DNA of 64,000 nt from Neoceratodus forsteri (GCA_016271365.2 CM028129.1:1004661501-1004725500); one strand, 5' to 3'; numbered from the stretch's first letter, positions 12,066 to 23,629 are shown. A program made the numbers and translations. Notes: a model not told the origin generated them from the letters alone.

Positions 12066-14440
12066 CTCTCTGCCAGAGCACACCTCTTCCTGTTTTGAGC
12101 TCCAAGATGAACTGACCATGGGGCTGCCATGGCAACCTTCTGCATGCTGGAAAAGACCTAACCCATAAGTCAGGGCATTTGGGGGCATTAATGCAGGGAC
12201 TTTAAATGGGTTTTGCTAGTTCAAGTACCACCATTCTAGATCTGGGGTGTCTTCTAATTCTAGGTGCATTTCAATTTAAAACTAAAGTGGACCCCAAATC
12301 TGGAATAGAGCCCCACTCTAAATGCATCCTACTAAATATCCTTGCTGAAATACCCACCAGTTACTGCCTCTGCTAGAATGCCCCATGTGATTGCCGAGGG
12401 GGCATTCTATTTTTTTGGGGGGGTATTTTATAACCCTACTACTGAGTGGGCCCCTTCACGCTGGCCACTCTAGCCCCATCACCCCAATTTCTCCCAGGAG
12501 TAACTCACCTGCATCTTCTTCCAGGGCTTGCCCTTCCCCCTGGTAGGGTCAGCAGAGTTCCCCAACCTCCACCACAGAATGGATCCAGTTATGTGGCATC
12601 ACCTGGGTTGTTGGGTGTGGGGCCTGCAACTGCCGAAGTCATCCTGCTGGCTGAGATTATTCTGGTTTTCTTCCCCTCCCCTTTTGGTGTGGTGCAGCAT
12701 GTGTGCAATGATTTCAATGGCAGTGCTAGACATGCTCCCCTATGTAGCATACCAGATGTCTGCCACTCCTCTGCCTTCGCATTGTAATCCCATTGCACTG
12801 CCTCCCAGCCACCACTAGGGCCCAGGCTAACACTGGGACCCAAGCCCCCTCCCTCCCAGAGTAGAGCAATCCGTGGTATGCTCAATCTTCTTCCCCAGCT
12901 GACCCTCTGATATCCCAAGCTCGCTCTCAAACTCCAGTCATTGATGCTGCAAGTGGTATCACTCCCATTGTGCTGGCAGGCATTCAGCTCCTGGGTGTGT
13001 TTCAATTTTCACCCACCACTATCTTTTTGCTCCACTGCAATACCAACACCACTGCCAGTTTTCTTGCCACTGCCACTGAAATACATACTGGAGATAATAA
13101 AAATAACAATCAAGTGCAGGAATTGTCCTTTAGTTAGTCTGAGAGAGAAACACATTGCTTGTATCTACTCTGTGCATGTCTTCAATTCTTCCCTTACACA
13201 CAAAAAAAATCTGTTGGACTGATTTGGCAGAAATATTACACCTGTGTAAATGAATGATTGGAGTATGGCAGGTTGGATGAAACAGATGGGGGAAAATGAA
13301 GCCACTGGTTCCCATTGATATCTTCAGTGCAGAAGATCCAGACCTACAGTATAACATTACTCATGTGTTTTCTATTGATTGCACCAGTTATTTTGGTTCT
13401 GGTTCTGATGTGCAGTGTCCAGTCTGGTCCAATTTGTCAGAACTCCAAAACCTGTCCCACAAACCCCTACTGGTAACTCAACCCCACTGTTTTTTGATAT
13501 TTAAAATAAGTAATTAAATATTTGTCTATGACAGAGCTTGCATGGGGAATGAGGAACAGATAATAGATTACTGAACAATCCATATCCTTCTGCTGACCCC
13601 GGCTGGAAAATAGACTTGGAACATCAGTGGCCTGCTGGGTAATGAGGATTTATAACCCTTGTAACTACTCTCTTCCCTCAGGGTGGGGGGGGCTGAGAGC
13701 CCATCATTGTGATGTACCCCCAGCCAAAGCTAGGTGATATTACAGTCCAGGCTACTTGGAAGGGAGGGGAAGCTTCTAGACACCAGCATGCTCACAAAGT
13801 GGTATGATGTGCATTTTACTGCACAGCTGGTGTTCCTTTAGGGCCAGAAAAAGAAATAGAAAAATGCCCCAGTCTGCTAAGGGTGAAGCTAGCACCTCCC
13901 ACAGGCCCACACATGACTGACATGACAGGCCACCCACCACCGCTATGGTTCTAGGCAAGTAGTAGACAACCAGTACATCCATGAGGAGGTTAGTGACATG
14001 GATGAGGGGTGACATCAGGTGGAGGGTTAACCAGAACAGTGGAGAAACAGCTATACAGAAAAACATCTATATCTACATTCAGAGAAGGGGTGCAAAATAG
14101 ACTACATCCACTAAGTAAAGGGGTCAGAATGTTTGGAGTGTACCAATAATCCTAGGCCAGTGCTTTTAGGGCAGATACCTGGCTATCTGTTATTCATTAT
14201 TTGTACACTGACACCTTTGAAAACACAGTATACCTCCCCTGGTGGTCAGGGCTAGGCCTTTGGCAACCCCTTCCCCACTCAATCCATAAGCTGGTATCTC
14301 CTTGAAAAGTATTCCCTTTTCTAGTCCTACCCCAGTCTCCAAACTGGTAAATACATCAAGTTGGGTGCCCTACCCTTCCATCCACAATTTAGGGGTTCAA
14401 CTGTAGAAATTCCAGGCTAGCCTGGTTGCTCTCAAACACA
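12066..14440. other. Stretch without recognised gene
   Basis: No coding motif was recognised. There is a short inverted repeat at about 12230-12306 (ATTCTAGATCTGGGGT against ACCCCAAATCTGGAAT, separated by about 43 bases). The open segments at 12446-12787, 12589-13005 and 13776-14066 are GC- or pyrimidine-rich and have no family signature. Confidence 0.4.
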
Positions 14441-14441
14441 T

Positions 14442-15505
14442 AAACTGCTGTGCTCCTAACTAGTACTGCTGCAGCTCTGCTCCTGTCTAGTACTGCTCTG
14501 GTAGTTGAACAGAACAGGTTAAAGGTCTTCCTGAAGGCCACACATTAAGTATGTAACAGTTGTGCATTTTGACCTGGCTCAATAGGTTCATAGCTCTGTA
14601 CGCTAACTGCTAGCCTAGCATCCCTACAGAGAATTGAGTTGATTGAGTTGATAATGGTGGCATCATAACCCTGCTGTTCCAAAAACCTCATTGGTGTTTT
14701 TTTCACTACAGAGACGTGCCATGAAAAAGAAGTGGATAATCCTTGAGCAGCTGGTTTTCTTAAGAGCATGGGGGGGCAGTGAGATGTTGGCATCTTTAGA
14801 ATCTATATGTGGCTAGTTCAGTTGGTACTATTGTTCTAACTAGCACTGTCAAAACTGTGATCCTAACTAGTACTATAGCAGATGTGCTCCTAACTAGTAC
14901 TACTGGTACAGCACTGCTGTACTTATCACTAGTACTGCACCAGTTGTGCTCCTAACTAGCCTTGCTACTACTATGCTAACCAGAACTGCTGTATGCTTAC
15001 TCTCCTAAGTAGTGCTGCTGCAACTGTGCTATAGCATAGTACTGCTGTAGCTGTGCTCCTGCCTAATGCTGCAGTAGCTGTGCTCCTGCCAAGTACTGTG
15101 GTAGATGTTCCTCTGTCTTGTACTGCTGTAGCTATACTCCCACCTAGTACTGCTGTATCTGTGCTTCTGTCTAGAACTGCTGTAGCTGTGCTCATGTCTA
15201 GTACTGCTATAGCTGTGTTTCTGCCTAGAATTGCTATAGCTGTGCTCATGCCTAGTACTGCTGTAGCTGTGCTTGTGGTTAGTACTGCTATAGCTGTACG
15301 CTTGCCTAGTATTGCTGTTGCTGTATTCCTGCTCAGTAGTGAAGCAGCTGTGTTCTTGCCTAGCACTGCTGTAGCTGTGCTCATAACTAGTAGTACTACA
15401 GCTGTGCTGCAAACTAGTACTGCTGCAGCTGTTCTATCTGGAGCTGCTGTAGCTGTGCTCCTAACTAGAACTGATGCAGCTGTGCTCCTGCCTAGTTCTG
15501 TTACG
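14442..15505 (+). repeat. 27-bp minisatellite, about 40 degenerate units
   Basis: The unit is 27 bases and reads approximately CTGTGCTCCTGCCTAGTACT followed by GCTGTAG. Because 27 is a multiple of three and the unit lacks stops in several frames, it gives long open segments on both strands, for example a 9-residue periodic STAVAVLLP pattern on plus (15053-15520) and an SYSSTRQEH pattern on minus. These are by-products of the repeat. Units in 14440-15000 are more diverged and broken; those in 15030-15500 are regular. The array truncates the decayed LINE that lies to its right. A second array of the same unit and orientation is at 36.1-36.7 kb. Confidence 0.9.
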
Positions 15506-16854
15506 GTTTCAAGGCAGGCAGATACATTTAACTCTCCCCCAATGGGACAAGGACAATTTCTAACATTTCTCCTATGTATTCAATATTGTGTTTAATACAC
15601 ATCCAGTGTTTCTTGCAAATTGTTAAAAGTCCTAATCCTTGAATATTTCAGTTCATTCTGAATAAAAACACAGACTTTTAAAATCTTCCCTCCATAACTG
15701 GGTTAATGGCAAAGCAACCATTTTTTATTTTGTTTAAACTGAAAAATACAGGATAAATTCTCTATTGTCTCCAGAACTTCAGGAACAGATATTTCAAGCT
15801 CTGATAAAATAATCAGCACATTGTCAGTGTATACATTCATTTTAAATCATGTTTCTCAATTGTGATACTGTTGATTCTATTAGATATGTTTATTTTATAT
15901 AGCAAAGGTTCCAACACCAGAATAAAAAAAACTGGTGACAACAGACACCCTTGACAGACTTCGTTATTCATAATTAAACTATCAGACAGCTTAAAGTTTA
16001 CCCTAAAGAAAGCAACTCTATTTGAGTAAAGCTGAGAAATAATATTGTGTATTTTCTGATCTATAGTCCATTGTTTAAAACATTTAAAAAGATTATCCAT
16101 ATTTATTAAATCAAATGCTTTACTGGCATCCAGAGCCAGTGCAGTTATTTCAGACTTACATTTACCCTCATGATCAGTGACAGTTGTGTACCTTATGTAG
16201 GCCATCAAAGAACTTATGACCTTTAACAAACCCTGATTGGTATGGGTATGTAACTGTGGTACTGTGTGGTTCTCATCTTTTAACAATTGCTTTAGCTATA
16301 ATTTGGTAATCAATATTGAACATGAAAATTGGGCAGTAATTAGTTATCTGCTTTAGATAAATCTCTATTAAATTTTTGGATTAATGTGACCATCACTTCA
16401 TGCACAGAAGGGGGTAGTTCCCTAATCCCATCCAGAACCTCTTGCACTATACAGGTAATGCATAGGACTAACATTTCTTTAAATACTTTGTAGAATTCTC
16501 ACATAGAATCCCAGAGATTTCCAGTTAGATAATTCCTGTATCACCTTTTCAATCTCCAACTTCTAAAACATAGATTTATTTATAGGAAATTTATTAAAAT
16601 AGAATTCCAGTAATCCAACAATCAGAAATTCCAGTTTTTAGTTTGTTGGTTATCTGCATTGAAGTGAGATTGCTATTTATACAACATCTGTGGGTCTCTG
16701 TTCAAGAAGATAAGAGATATCTCGCAGACCACGTGTGAGATAGCACTGCTACCTTCAAGCTGGGTATGTCACAATGGGTATCTTTTCATGATGGGCATGT
16801 CACAAAAGGTTCATAACTCATTTAGAATGTTCGGCCTCAGTAGCGGTACTACCC

Positions 16855-17225
16855 GTATTCAAATACAAATAACTTGGAAACAAAATATGATAGCATGGTA
16901 CTGTAAGCACAAAAGTTGTTCAGCACGGAAATATTTACAAAATGAGTGGTTTCATTTATAGCTACCTTTTATTTTATTTCTTTATATTTAGCAAAAAAAG
17001 TAGACAATTCATTGTTTTTCACTTTTTCGAAAAACAAATGTGAATAACTTTGAAACAAAAAATGATAGCATGGTACTGTGAACACAAAATTTGTCCAGCA
17101 CAAAAATATCTACAAAATGAGTGGTGTTTCATTTACAGATACCTTTTTTATAATTGGCAAAAAAAAAAACAGCAGAAAATTCATTTTTCTTCACTTTTTG
17201 TAACAAGCAAATGCAAATAACTTTA
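16855..17225. repeat. Tandem repeat of about 175 bp, just over two units
   Basis: The segment AAATAACTTGGAAACAAAAT followed by ATGATAGCATGGTACTGT occurs at about 16867 and again at about 17043, and the start of a third unit is seen at about 17214 (AAATAACTTT). Each unit also contains TTTACAAAATGAGTGGT or a close variant and a TTCACTTTTT stretch. The units differ by several substitutions and small indels. Confidence 0.75.
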
Positions 17226-17261
17226 AAAGGGAAAAAAGAGAGACCCACACTTGTTGTACAA

Positions 17262-17435
17262 ACTGAATATGACATGGATGAGAGTGAGATAGTAGAAATG
17301 TCTCCACTCACCATCATTTAACTCTAGATATCCCACGAGTGGGTTCACCACTCGTGGGATATCAATATCAAGAGTTCAATGACAGTGAGTGAAGATATTT
17401 TTGCTATTTCACTCTCACCGATATCATATTCCACA
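17262..17435. mobile_element. Palindromic MITE-like insertion
   Basis: The core GATATCCCACGAGTGG / CCACTCGTGGGATATC is a perfect inverted repeat around a 5-base loop, centred near 17346. The pairing extends, with mismatches, to GAATATGACATGGATGAGAG on the left and CTCTCACCGATATCATATTC on the right, making arms of about 83 bases. The element lies in the linker of the decayed L1-like LINE. No certain target duplication was seen. Half of this palindrome recurs at 19250. Confidence 0.7.
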
Positions 17436-18422
17436 TATATTTTTTAAGATGGTCATAAATTGTATCATATAATTTAGCTTGTTTTGCAATGGGGCCAGCT
17501 TGCTTATTTTATAATACTGATGTGAAATGCTGTTCCTTTTGCTTTTTAATGCATGAATGAGTAGTTTACCACTTGTATCTCCCTGTAGGTAAATTGTCAC
17601 CTTAACTTTCTTCAGATTATGTTCTGTTTCACTGTTTCAGAGAATCTGCTTCAGCCTTTTTTGGTACCACTCCTGTTGCTAAGTATTACAGTGCTGAGCA
17701 ACCTGCCTGTCCAGTTCTTTTAATCTACCATTTGTTTGACTCTCCTTAATCTTTGTCACTTTTCTTTTTCAACTTTCATAAAATATCACATGGCCTCTAT
17801 GACAACTTTAAATGCATCCCACAATTTACCCACCCTAGAACCCCCATCAAAACTTTATTCCTTAATAGCCTTGCATGTTTCTGAATAAAGATTTGATCCT
17901 GTAAAAGTTTATTATTAAATCTCCATTAAAGCAATCTCCTAATGCTGGAGAAAGGAAGCATCACCTTTGCCATTGTGTGGTTCAAGATCAATATGGGGCA
18001 ATCTCAGTACACACCACATTGTTCAAAATGTCTTTGGTTATTAATATGCGGTCAGTTCTCATAAAGAACGTTCTGTCTGAAAATGGGGTACACCTGCTGA
18101 AATTAGAGTTTTTAATATGCAAAGCTTTAATAAGGATATGCTCATTCATAATATGTTACCTTATCTTACCAATAAAAATCCACTCTAGAAGGGCAGGAAA
18201 ATGTGTCTAAAGAGGAGTAATCAGCGAGTTCCAGTCTCCCCATGAGAGTCCTAACTCAAGCCAATTCCACCAATCCTGAAGTCATATGTAACAAAAGGAG
18301 AATAAACTATACCTCTTAGAATCACCTCTCCATACAAAACCCTTTAATATTATCCACCCTTCTAAATCCAAAAACTTCTGTGTGAGTTTCAGTAGGGTTC
18401 CTGACTAATATCACCGCACACA

Positions 18423-18453
<31 letters not shown>
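18423..18453. repeat. (CA)n microsatellite
   Basis: About fifteen CA dinucleotides in a row, close to the 5' side of the minus-strand LINE relic. Confidence 0.95.
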
Positions 18454-18456
<3 letters not shown>

Positions 18457-18620
18457 TGTTTGTGTCTATTGAGAAAAGTACATGACCCACTCAGTTTTCA
18501 GTTTTACCACCTCTTGATCCAGTAAATGAGTTTCTTGTAAAATAGGTATATACTACTTTTTATTTGCATGAATAAGTATATTTTTAACTTTTGATGGGGG
18601 AGTGAATACCATTCACAGTT

Positions 18621-19124
18621 CATGCCACTGGTACGAGGTCAAAATAGTGCTACAATAATAGCCCTGCAAGAACCATGCTGTGTAAAACGTAAAAGCATTT
18701 TAGAGTGATAGGGATATAATAGCAATAGAGAATTACTGCTGCCCCTGTCACTCTGCGCTGATACATCAAATGGATCAAGTTGCCATGTGTGTGGTGCCTG
18801 GTCAACCTGAGACCATGGTTTGGTTCCCCCCCGGTCTCCTGGTGATACAGCTTTTTACTTTTTTTTAAATAGAATTTTCCCCCTCCCAAGTTTCTCCCCA
18901 CTCCAGAAGTCCACACCCACTTGGAGTTTGTTAATTAAAGTCAGGTGGGTGTGGGGGGTGAAGCCCCCCACAGAAAACAGAAAGTCCTGTTAGTCAGATT
19001 GGTGTGTGCTTATTGTGTTGGGTCAGTGTTTTACTGACATTATTGTGGCTCATGTTGTTTTGCTTGTGGAATTGATTGTCGCGCTGTATTTGTTAGCGAC
19101 ATTGTGACCCTATGCGCATGCCAC
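18621..19124 (+). mobile_element. TIR element with tRNA-like block, copy 1
   Basis: An exact 8-base direct repeat CATGCCAC (18621-18628 and 19117-19124) flanks a 488-base element. Its ends are imperfect inverted repeats: GAGGTCAAAATAGTGCTAC at the left, and on the opposite strand AGGGTCACAATGTCGCTA at the right. From left to right it holds an upstream block, a tRNA-like block (about 18765-18848) whose B-box-like part is GGTTTGGTTCC, a run of eight T (18859-18866), and a GC hairpin GGGGGGTGAAGCCCCCC (18952-18968). An 8-base duplication fits hAT, P or several other DNA transposon superfamilies. The same order recurs, in the opposite direction, at 56.2-56.8 kb. The 88-aa minus-strand open segment here is a by-product. 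Confidence 0.7.
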
Positions 19125-19249
19125 CACATAAATTTTTAGTATATTCTCAATTCCTGTCAATATATCTTGCTAGAATCCTCAACCTAAAGTAAAAAAACAG
19201 AACTTTGTCCTTACTGTTCCCCCAGTTAACACCAATTGTATTTTTTTCT

Positions 19250-19725
19250 GCTATGCCACTCATGGGATATCAAGAGTTCAATGGCAGTGAGTGGAGATAT
19301 TTCTGCTATCTCACTCTCACCCACATCATGGCCCATATATATCTTTAAGATGGTCATAAATTATATCACATAATTTAGCTTGCTTTGCTATGGGACCAGC
19401 TTGCTTATTTTGTAATACTGATGTGAAATTTTGTTCCTTTTGCTTTTTAATGCATGAATGAGTAGTTTACCACTTTTATCTCCCTGTAGGCAAATTGTCA
19501 CCTTAACTTTCCTCAGGTTATGTTCTATTTCACTGTTTAAGAGAGTCTGCTTCAGCCTTTTTTGGTACCACTCTGTTCCTAAGTATTACAGTGCTGGGCA
19601 ACCAGCCTGTCCAGTTCTTTTAATCTACCATTTTTTGGACTTTCCTTGATCTTTATCACTTTTCTTTTTCAACTTTCATAAAATATCACATGGCCTCTAT
19701 GACAGCCTTAAATGCATCCCACAGT
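19250..19725 (-). repeat. Duplicated copy of 17347-17823
   Basis: This segment repeats the right half of the 17.3-kb palindrome (CACTCATGGGATATCAAG) and the adjacent LINE linker, base for base apart from scattered substitutions and short indels, about 1.9 kb downstream and in the same orientation. The match ends at GCATCCCACA, where an L2-like LINE starts. Because both copies carry the palindrome half, duplication after the palindrome inserted is the simpler reading than two independent LINE insertions. Confidence 0.8.
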
Positions 19726-20766
19726 AGAAGGAATTTTGGAGGCAGTCTAACCTGAACAAAGATGAGGCAGGGGCTGTGCTGTATACTACATCAGTGATGT
19801 TGAAAATAGGTGTGATCATTTTTGTCAGTATATCTCACCTCACTGGCAGTGAGAGGGAGTCTCTGTTGCATTATCATATACCAAGCTTCGGGCAGAGTTT
19901 CAAGGTGATGTCTTCTATGTGGGTCGAGAAGTTTAAGTGAAGGTTGTACCATATGCCTAGATATTTGTATGATATAACAGCATTTAGTTGGGTCCCATCC
20001 AGGGAGGTGATGGCAGTGGGGTAGGGGAACTCTGGTTAGTTTTTGCACAGTCCTGAAAGTCATTGAAACTGCTTTGGAGGTGTTAATTTTGAGCTGGTTT
20101 GCCTGGAACCAGGACTGCATGTTATGGAAGTCCTGCTGAAGTTGGGATTAGACATAGTCTCGAACTGGCCCTGATGTGAAGAGAATGGTATTATCCATGT
20201 ACATGTGTATGGACCTTGAGCAAACAGTGGAGAGGTCATTGATAAATAATGAGAAACAGATGGGACTGAGTATTGATCCTTGGGGCATGCCTGTGAGTGT
20301 TGAAAGAGGTGGGAAGAGGAGTTTGCTACCCTGACAGATTGAAGCCTGTTAATAAGGTAGGAACTGAACCACTGAAATGTGGTGGAGGCCACTCCAGCTG
20401 CATCCAGTTTTGTAAGAAGCAGGGAGTGTGAGACTGAATCAATGAACTTGGCCAGGTCTACAAAAACTGTTGCAGTTAGGTGGCCTTGGTCTGAGGCTGA
20501 GTGGATGTGTCCGGTGACTCATAGCAGATGAGATATTGTGGAGTGGTACTTTCTGAAGCCTGACTGGTAAAGAAAAAGGAACTCAGAAGCTGTGAGGAAC
20601 TCAGACAGCCTGTATTGGACTAGTGATTCTTGTACTTTGGCAAGGGCTAGGAGGAGGGAGATTGGCTGGTAGTTTCCCAACACTGAAGGGTCACCACTGT
20701 TATGCAGGGGGGATTATGTATGCAATTTTCCAGGCTTGAGGGACAGTTCCCAAGGAGAAGGACAGT

Positions 20767-21358
20767 TTTATGTATTTATTTCTAAGAAGTACCTTTGAGC
20801 CAAACACTCTTTTACAGAAGTTCCACGTCGTACTAATACATGGGCATAACATCATTTACAATGGTTACAGGTACATAAGCAGATACAAGGAGGAAGACAT
20901 GAGTACATCAGGTTACAGAGGTTACATAATTACAATAACAGGGAGTACATAAGTAAAACTATATAGACACATAATTTAAAGCAGGCTAGGTTGACAGGTT
21001 GTTAAGTGAACAACTTGAGAATCTACAGGATATAGAGCGAATCAGGTAGGGAACAGAGGATAATATAGTCTCTAAAATAATTAACTAATACTATATGCAA
21101 GGAGGCGAGAACTTGATGGGCAGCAGTTCTTTTGTCTTAAGTGCTAAAGAGTGTAGTGATAAAAGAGGGCTTTGTAGGAATGCTAGTGGTGAAGCGATTT
21201 CAGGGGCTGATGTATGTAGACATTTAAGGCGAATCCCATTGAGGCTAGATTTAGAGATGTTTAGGGAGTATACAGCATCCAGGACTTTCTGCGTGGAGAT
21301 AGGAGCAAGCAGGAAGGTGTTGTGACATGTATTTTGGAAGGCTCCTTGGGAGGGGGGT
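20767..21358 (-). mobile_element. 5'-truncated L2-like LINE 3' end, nested, 10-bp TSD
   Basis: The direct repeat GAAGGACAGT is exact at 20757-20766 and 21359-21368. Between them lies a 592-base minus-strand LINE 3' end whose tail reads, on the minus strand, as an ATAAATA-type terminus (TTTATGTATTTATTT on plus). A weakly preserved C-terminal coding segment (LNGIRLKCLHTSAPEIASPL, about 21180-21240) precedes the 3' UTR. The host LINE reading resumes on both sides of the repeat, which confirms the insertion. Confidence 0.85.
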
Positions 21359-21384
21359 GAAGGACAGTCGGGGAAGGCACAGGT

Positions 21385-21768
21385 GGTGAAGAATTTTATT
21401 TACTGGCCTTGACCAGTCACCTGTTATCTCCAGGTCTTGGACCTTATCTGGACCGATCCAACTAACCTAATCAGCTGCTACCCTATGTTGTACTATTCTG
21501 TGTGGTTACCTGCCCTTTTATCTATGTATTACTGCTTTGTATATATTCTACCAGTGTATTCTATGATGTTAAAATTGTGTAAATTTGAATGTAACTATTA
21601 ATGGAATGCAGTGTCTGCTTTGTAACTTATGACTTATTTTCAATGTATCCAGTGACTTTGTACTTGCACTCTTCACCTCCACTTCCCCCCAGGACGTATC
21701 TGGAAATGAGCAGTACTGCTCAGTATGTCTTCCTGGTGAAACATTTGAATAAATAAATAAAGAAATTC
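21385..21768 (+). mobile_element. LINE 3' UTR fragment, nested, plus strand
   Basis: A non-coding segment with a hairpin close to its end (GAGCAGTACTGCTC, about 21706-21719) and the terminus TTTGAATAAATAAATAAAG, typical of L2-type 3' ends, inserted in the opposite direction to the host LINE. Short flanking matches AAGAATTT on the left and AAGAAATT on the right may be the remains of a target duplication; they are not exact. Confidence 0.65.
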
Positions 21769-23330
21769 AGGGTGTTAGCTATTCTGACAGAGTCTGCAAT
21801 TGGTAGGCCATTTTGCTTTAGTGCAGATGTGTTGGTTTGAGTAGGGATATCAATGAGGGAGTGCACCACCTTCCAGAAGGAGGAAGGCTGTGTGTTTTGG
21901 AGGTGTGACCTAAAGTAGTCTGCTTTAGGTCACTTTATGTCCTTAGTACAATCATTTCTGAGTGTGTTGCAAGCTTGCCTGGCTTGAGGGGTCTGTATGG
22001 ATTTGAATTGAGACCGAGCCTTGTCTCAGGCTTCACATAGGGCAACGAGTGGAGCAGACACCCAGAGATGGTGGTGTTTCTTGACTCTAGCATTGACCAG
22101 GGGCGCAAGAGAGTCCCAGACTCTGGTGAATATGTGCAGGAACCAGGCTAAGGCTGTACCTCCATCTGATGCTGAGTAGACTTGGTATCATTCTACATGT
22201 CTCAGGTTATGCCGGAGGGTGCTGGTATCAAGTCAGTTTAAAGGGTGGATTTGTATGTATTTAGGGGCTGATTTGGGTAGTTGGGTTTTTCTAGTACAGT
22301 AAGTGATGCATCAGTCACTTAGAGTGTTGGCCATTACACCAGATGTGAATATTCTGTGTGGATGGGAGGATAGGATCCAATCAAGGAGTGGTTTGTAGAA
22401 TGGGGATTATAGGAGGTGGGCTTTGTGATTAACTGGGTGAGGTTTATCGATTCAATTTTGGAGATGGCAGCTTTGGAGGAGATGAGAGCCAGTCCAGATT
22501 ATAGTTACCCAGTAATATTAACTCACCATTTTCCACAAGGGGTGGTAAGGTGGATATGCACAAAATAAGTGGGTCTTGGGCTAGCTGAGGGAAGCATAAA
22601 TCACCTCATGAAGATTGGGAGAGTAGAGGGAAGGGTGATGTGAGTGATGATCAGTTCATGGGAGCTGGGCCAGGTTTCTTGCTTGGTGATAGAGCAAGAT
22701 AGAGGTTGCCTTTCATAGACCACTACCCCACCACCCCTCTTGCCACAGTCCTGCCAGAAAACTGAGTAGTCCAAAATCATCAGGGAGAAGTTTGGTGTTT
22801 TCATAGATAGCCATGTTTCCGTGAGGCAGAGAATGTCAGGGGAGTGTTGAGTTAGCCAGCAGTTAACTAGGTTCAGTTTTGGTAAAAGGCTCCTGATGTT
22901 CATATGCACTATGTAAAGACCTTTGTGGGAGTTCATTTGCTGAGGTCCCAGTGGAGAACCTGTGTTAAGTTCAGTGTCCCCAGCAAGGAGTAGGACGAGT
23001 AGGAAAAAGGAGAAAGTGGCTGGAAGTTTGCACCTCCTTGTGGTAATGGTGGATTTGGGAGCTGCACGGGAACACCAGAGGAAGGTTATACAAGTATTCA
23101 TCTGTGGGGGTAAGACACTGGAGGTAATCAAGTGGAAGGTGGATAGGAATGAGGGAGGAGGTGAGGGGGGTCAAGGCTATATTGGAGAATAGAGGTGAGA
23201 GGGGCTTTAGGAGCTGGGGGTCTGGGTAATGTAGCTAGAGTGCAGGATTGGAGGTGAGGATGAGAGAAGGTAGGAGATGTAGGAGAATAGTAGGAAGGAG
23301 GTAAGCATGTTTGTGTTGGATTTGGAGGCA

Positions 23331-23629
23331 AAAACAGGAGCCCTCAGACTGGGGAGATATTTGAATGTCCAGGGAAGGGTTCCACAGTACTGGGGTTATT
23401 GAATTGTCAGCATAGAAATATGGTTCAGAAAAGTAGCTATGGATACTGAGGTATGTAGTTATTTTCCCTTATAACGGTACTAGCTCGTATCTGCACATGC
23501 CTGGTCTCGTATATAACACAAAAGACAATACAACAACTAAAAACATAACCAATGAACAGAGGTCAAACAGACATTTTCTAAACAATTATCTAATGTAAAC
23601 CTATCAAAGGAATGCTGATAAACCAAACG
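23331..23629. other. Spacer between L2-like and CR1-like LINEs
   Basis: No coding motif. It may contain the outer 5' UTR of the minus-strand L2-like element. Confidence 0.4.

Larger units (their letters stand above)
15506..18420 (-). mobile_element. Decayed L1-like LINE (endonuclease to RT)
   Basis: On the minus strand from the right: an endonuclease C-terminal region with a segment near 18190-18230 and an SFLLV-type stretch, a linker (17450-17830) with WDAFKVVIEAMWYFMK, then RT fragments: PPSVHEVMVTLI near 16410, and a 149-aa piece (15837-16286) with ALDASKAFDLINMDNLF, EVCQGCLLSPVFFILVLEPL and, just beyond, a degraded VYTDNVLIIL where the catalytic YADD should stand. After this the sequence continues through KYSRIRTFNNLQ (about 15650) until the minisatellite cuts it off. 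The layout matches the L1/Tx1 group. Many stops and frameshifts show that it is old. The copy is interrupted between about 16690 and 17435 by a tandem repeat and a palindrome. Confidence 0.8.
19727..23330 (-). mobile_element. L2-like LINE with two nested insertions
   Basis: On the minus strand the element starts at the right with a proline-rich segment (23128-23331), then a 176-aa piece (22601-23131) with LLAGDTELNTG, which is the conserved N-terminal motif of L2-type ORF2, and endonuclease segments VHMNIRSLLPKL and DILCLTETWLS. The linker region gives GLPIADSVRIANTLNFF across 21770-21800 and, after both insertions are skipped, continues with GTVPQAWKIAYIIPLHNSGD (about 20690-20755). The RT fingers and palm follow (NYQPISLLLALAKVQESL, WFSSYLINRLQSVRV at 20350) and the C-terminal part of the RT (QSWFQANQLKINTSKA at 20085-20120). 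The 3' end is lost at 19727. Stops and frameshifts are frequent. Confidence 0.85.

Noticed and set aside
12589..13005. A 138-aa minus-strand open frame as a gene
   Set aside because: Overlapped by open frames on the other strand in GC-rich sequence; no domain recognised.
15053..15595. A 180-aa periodic open frame rich in alanine, valine and leucine
   Set aside because: It is the direct translation of the 27-bp minisatellite; the opposite strand is open too, and no start context or conserved domain is present.
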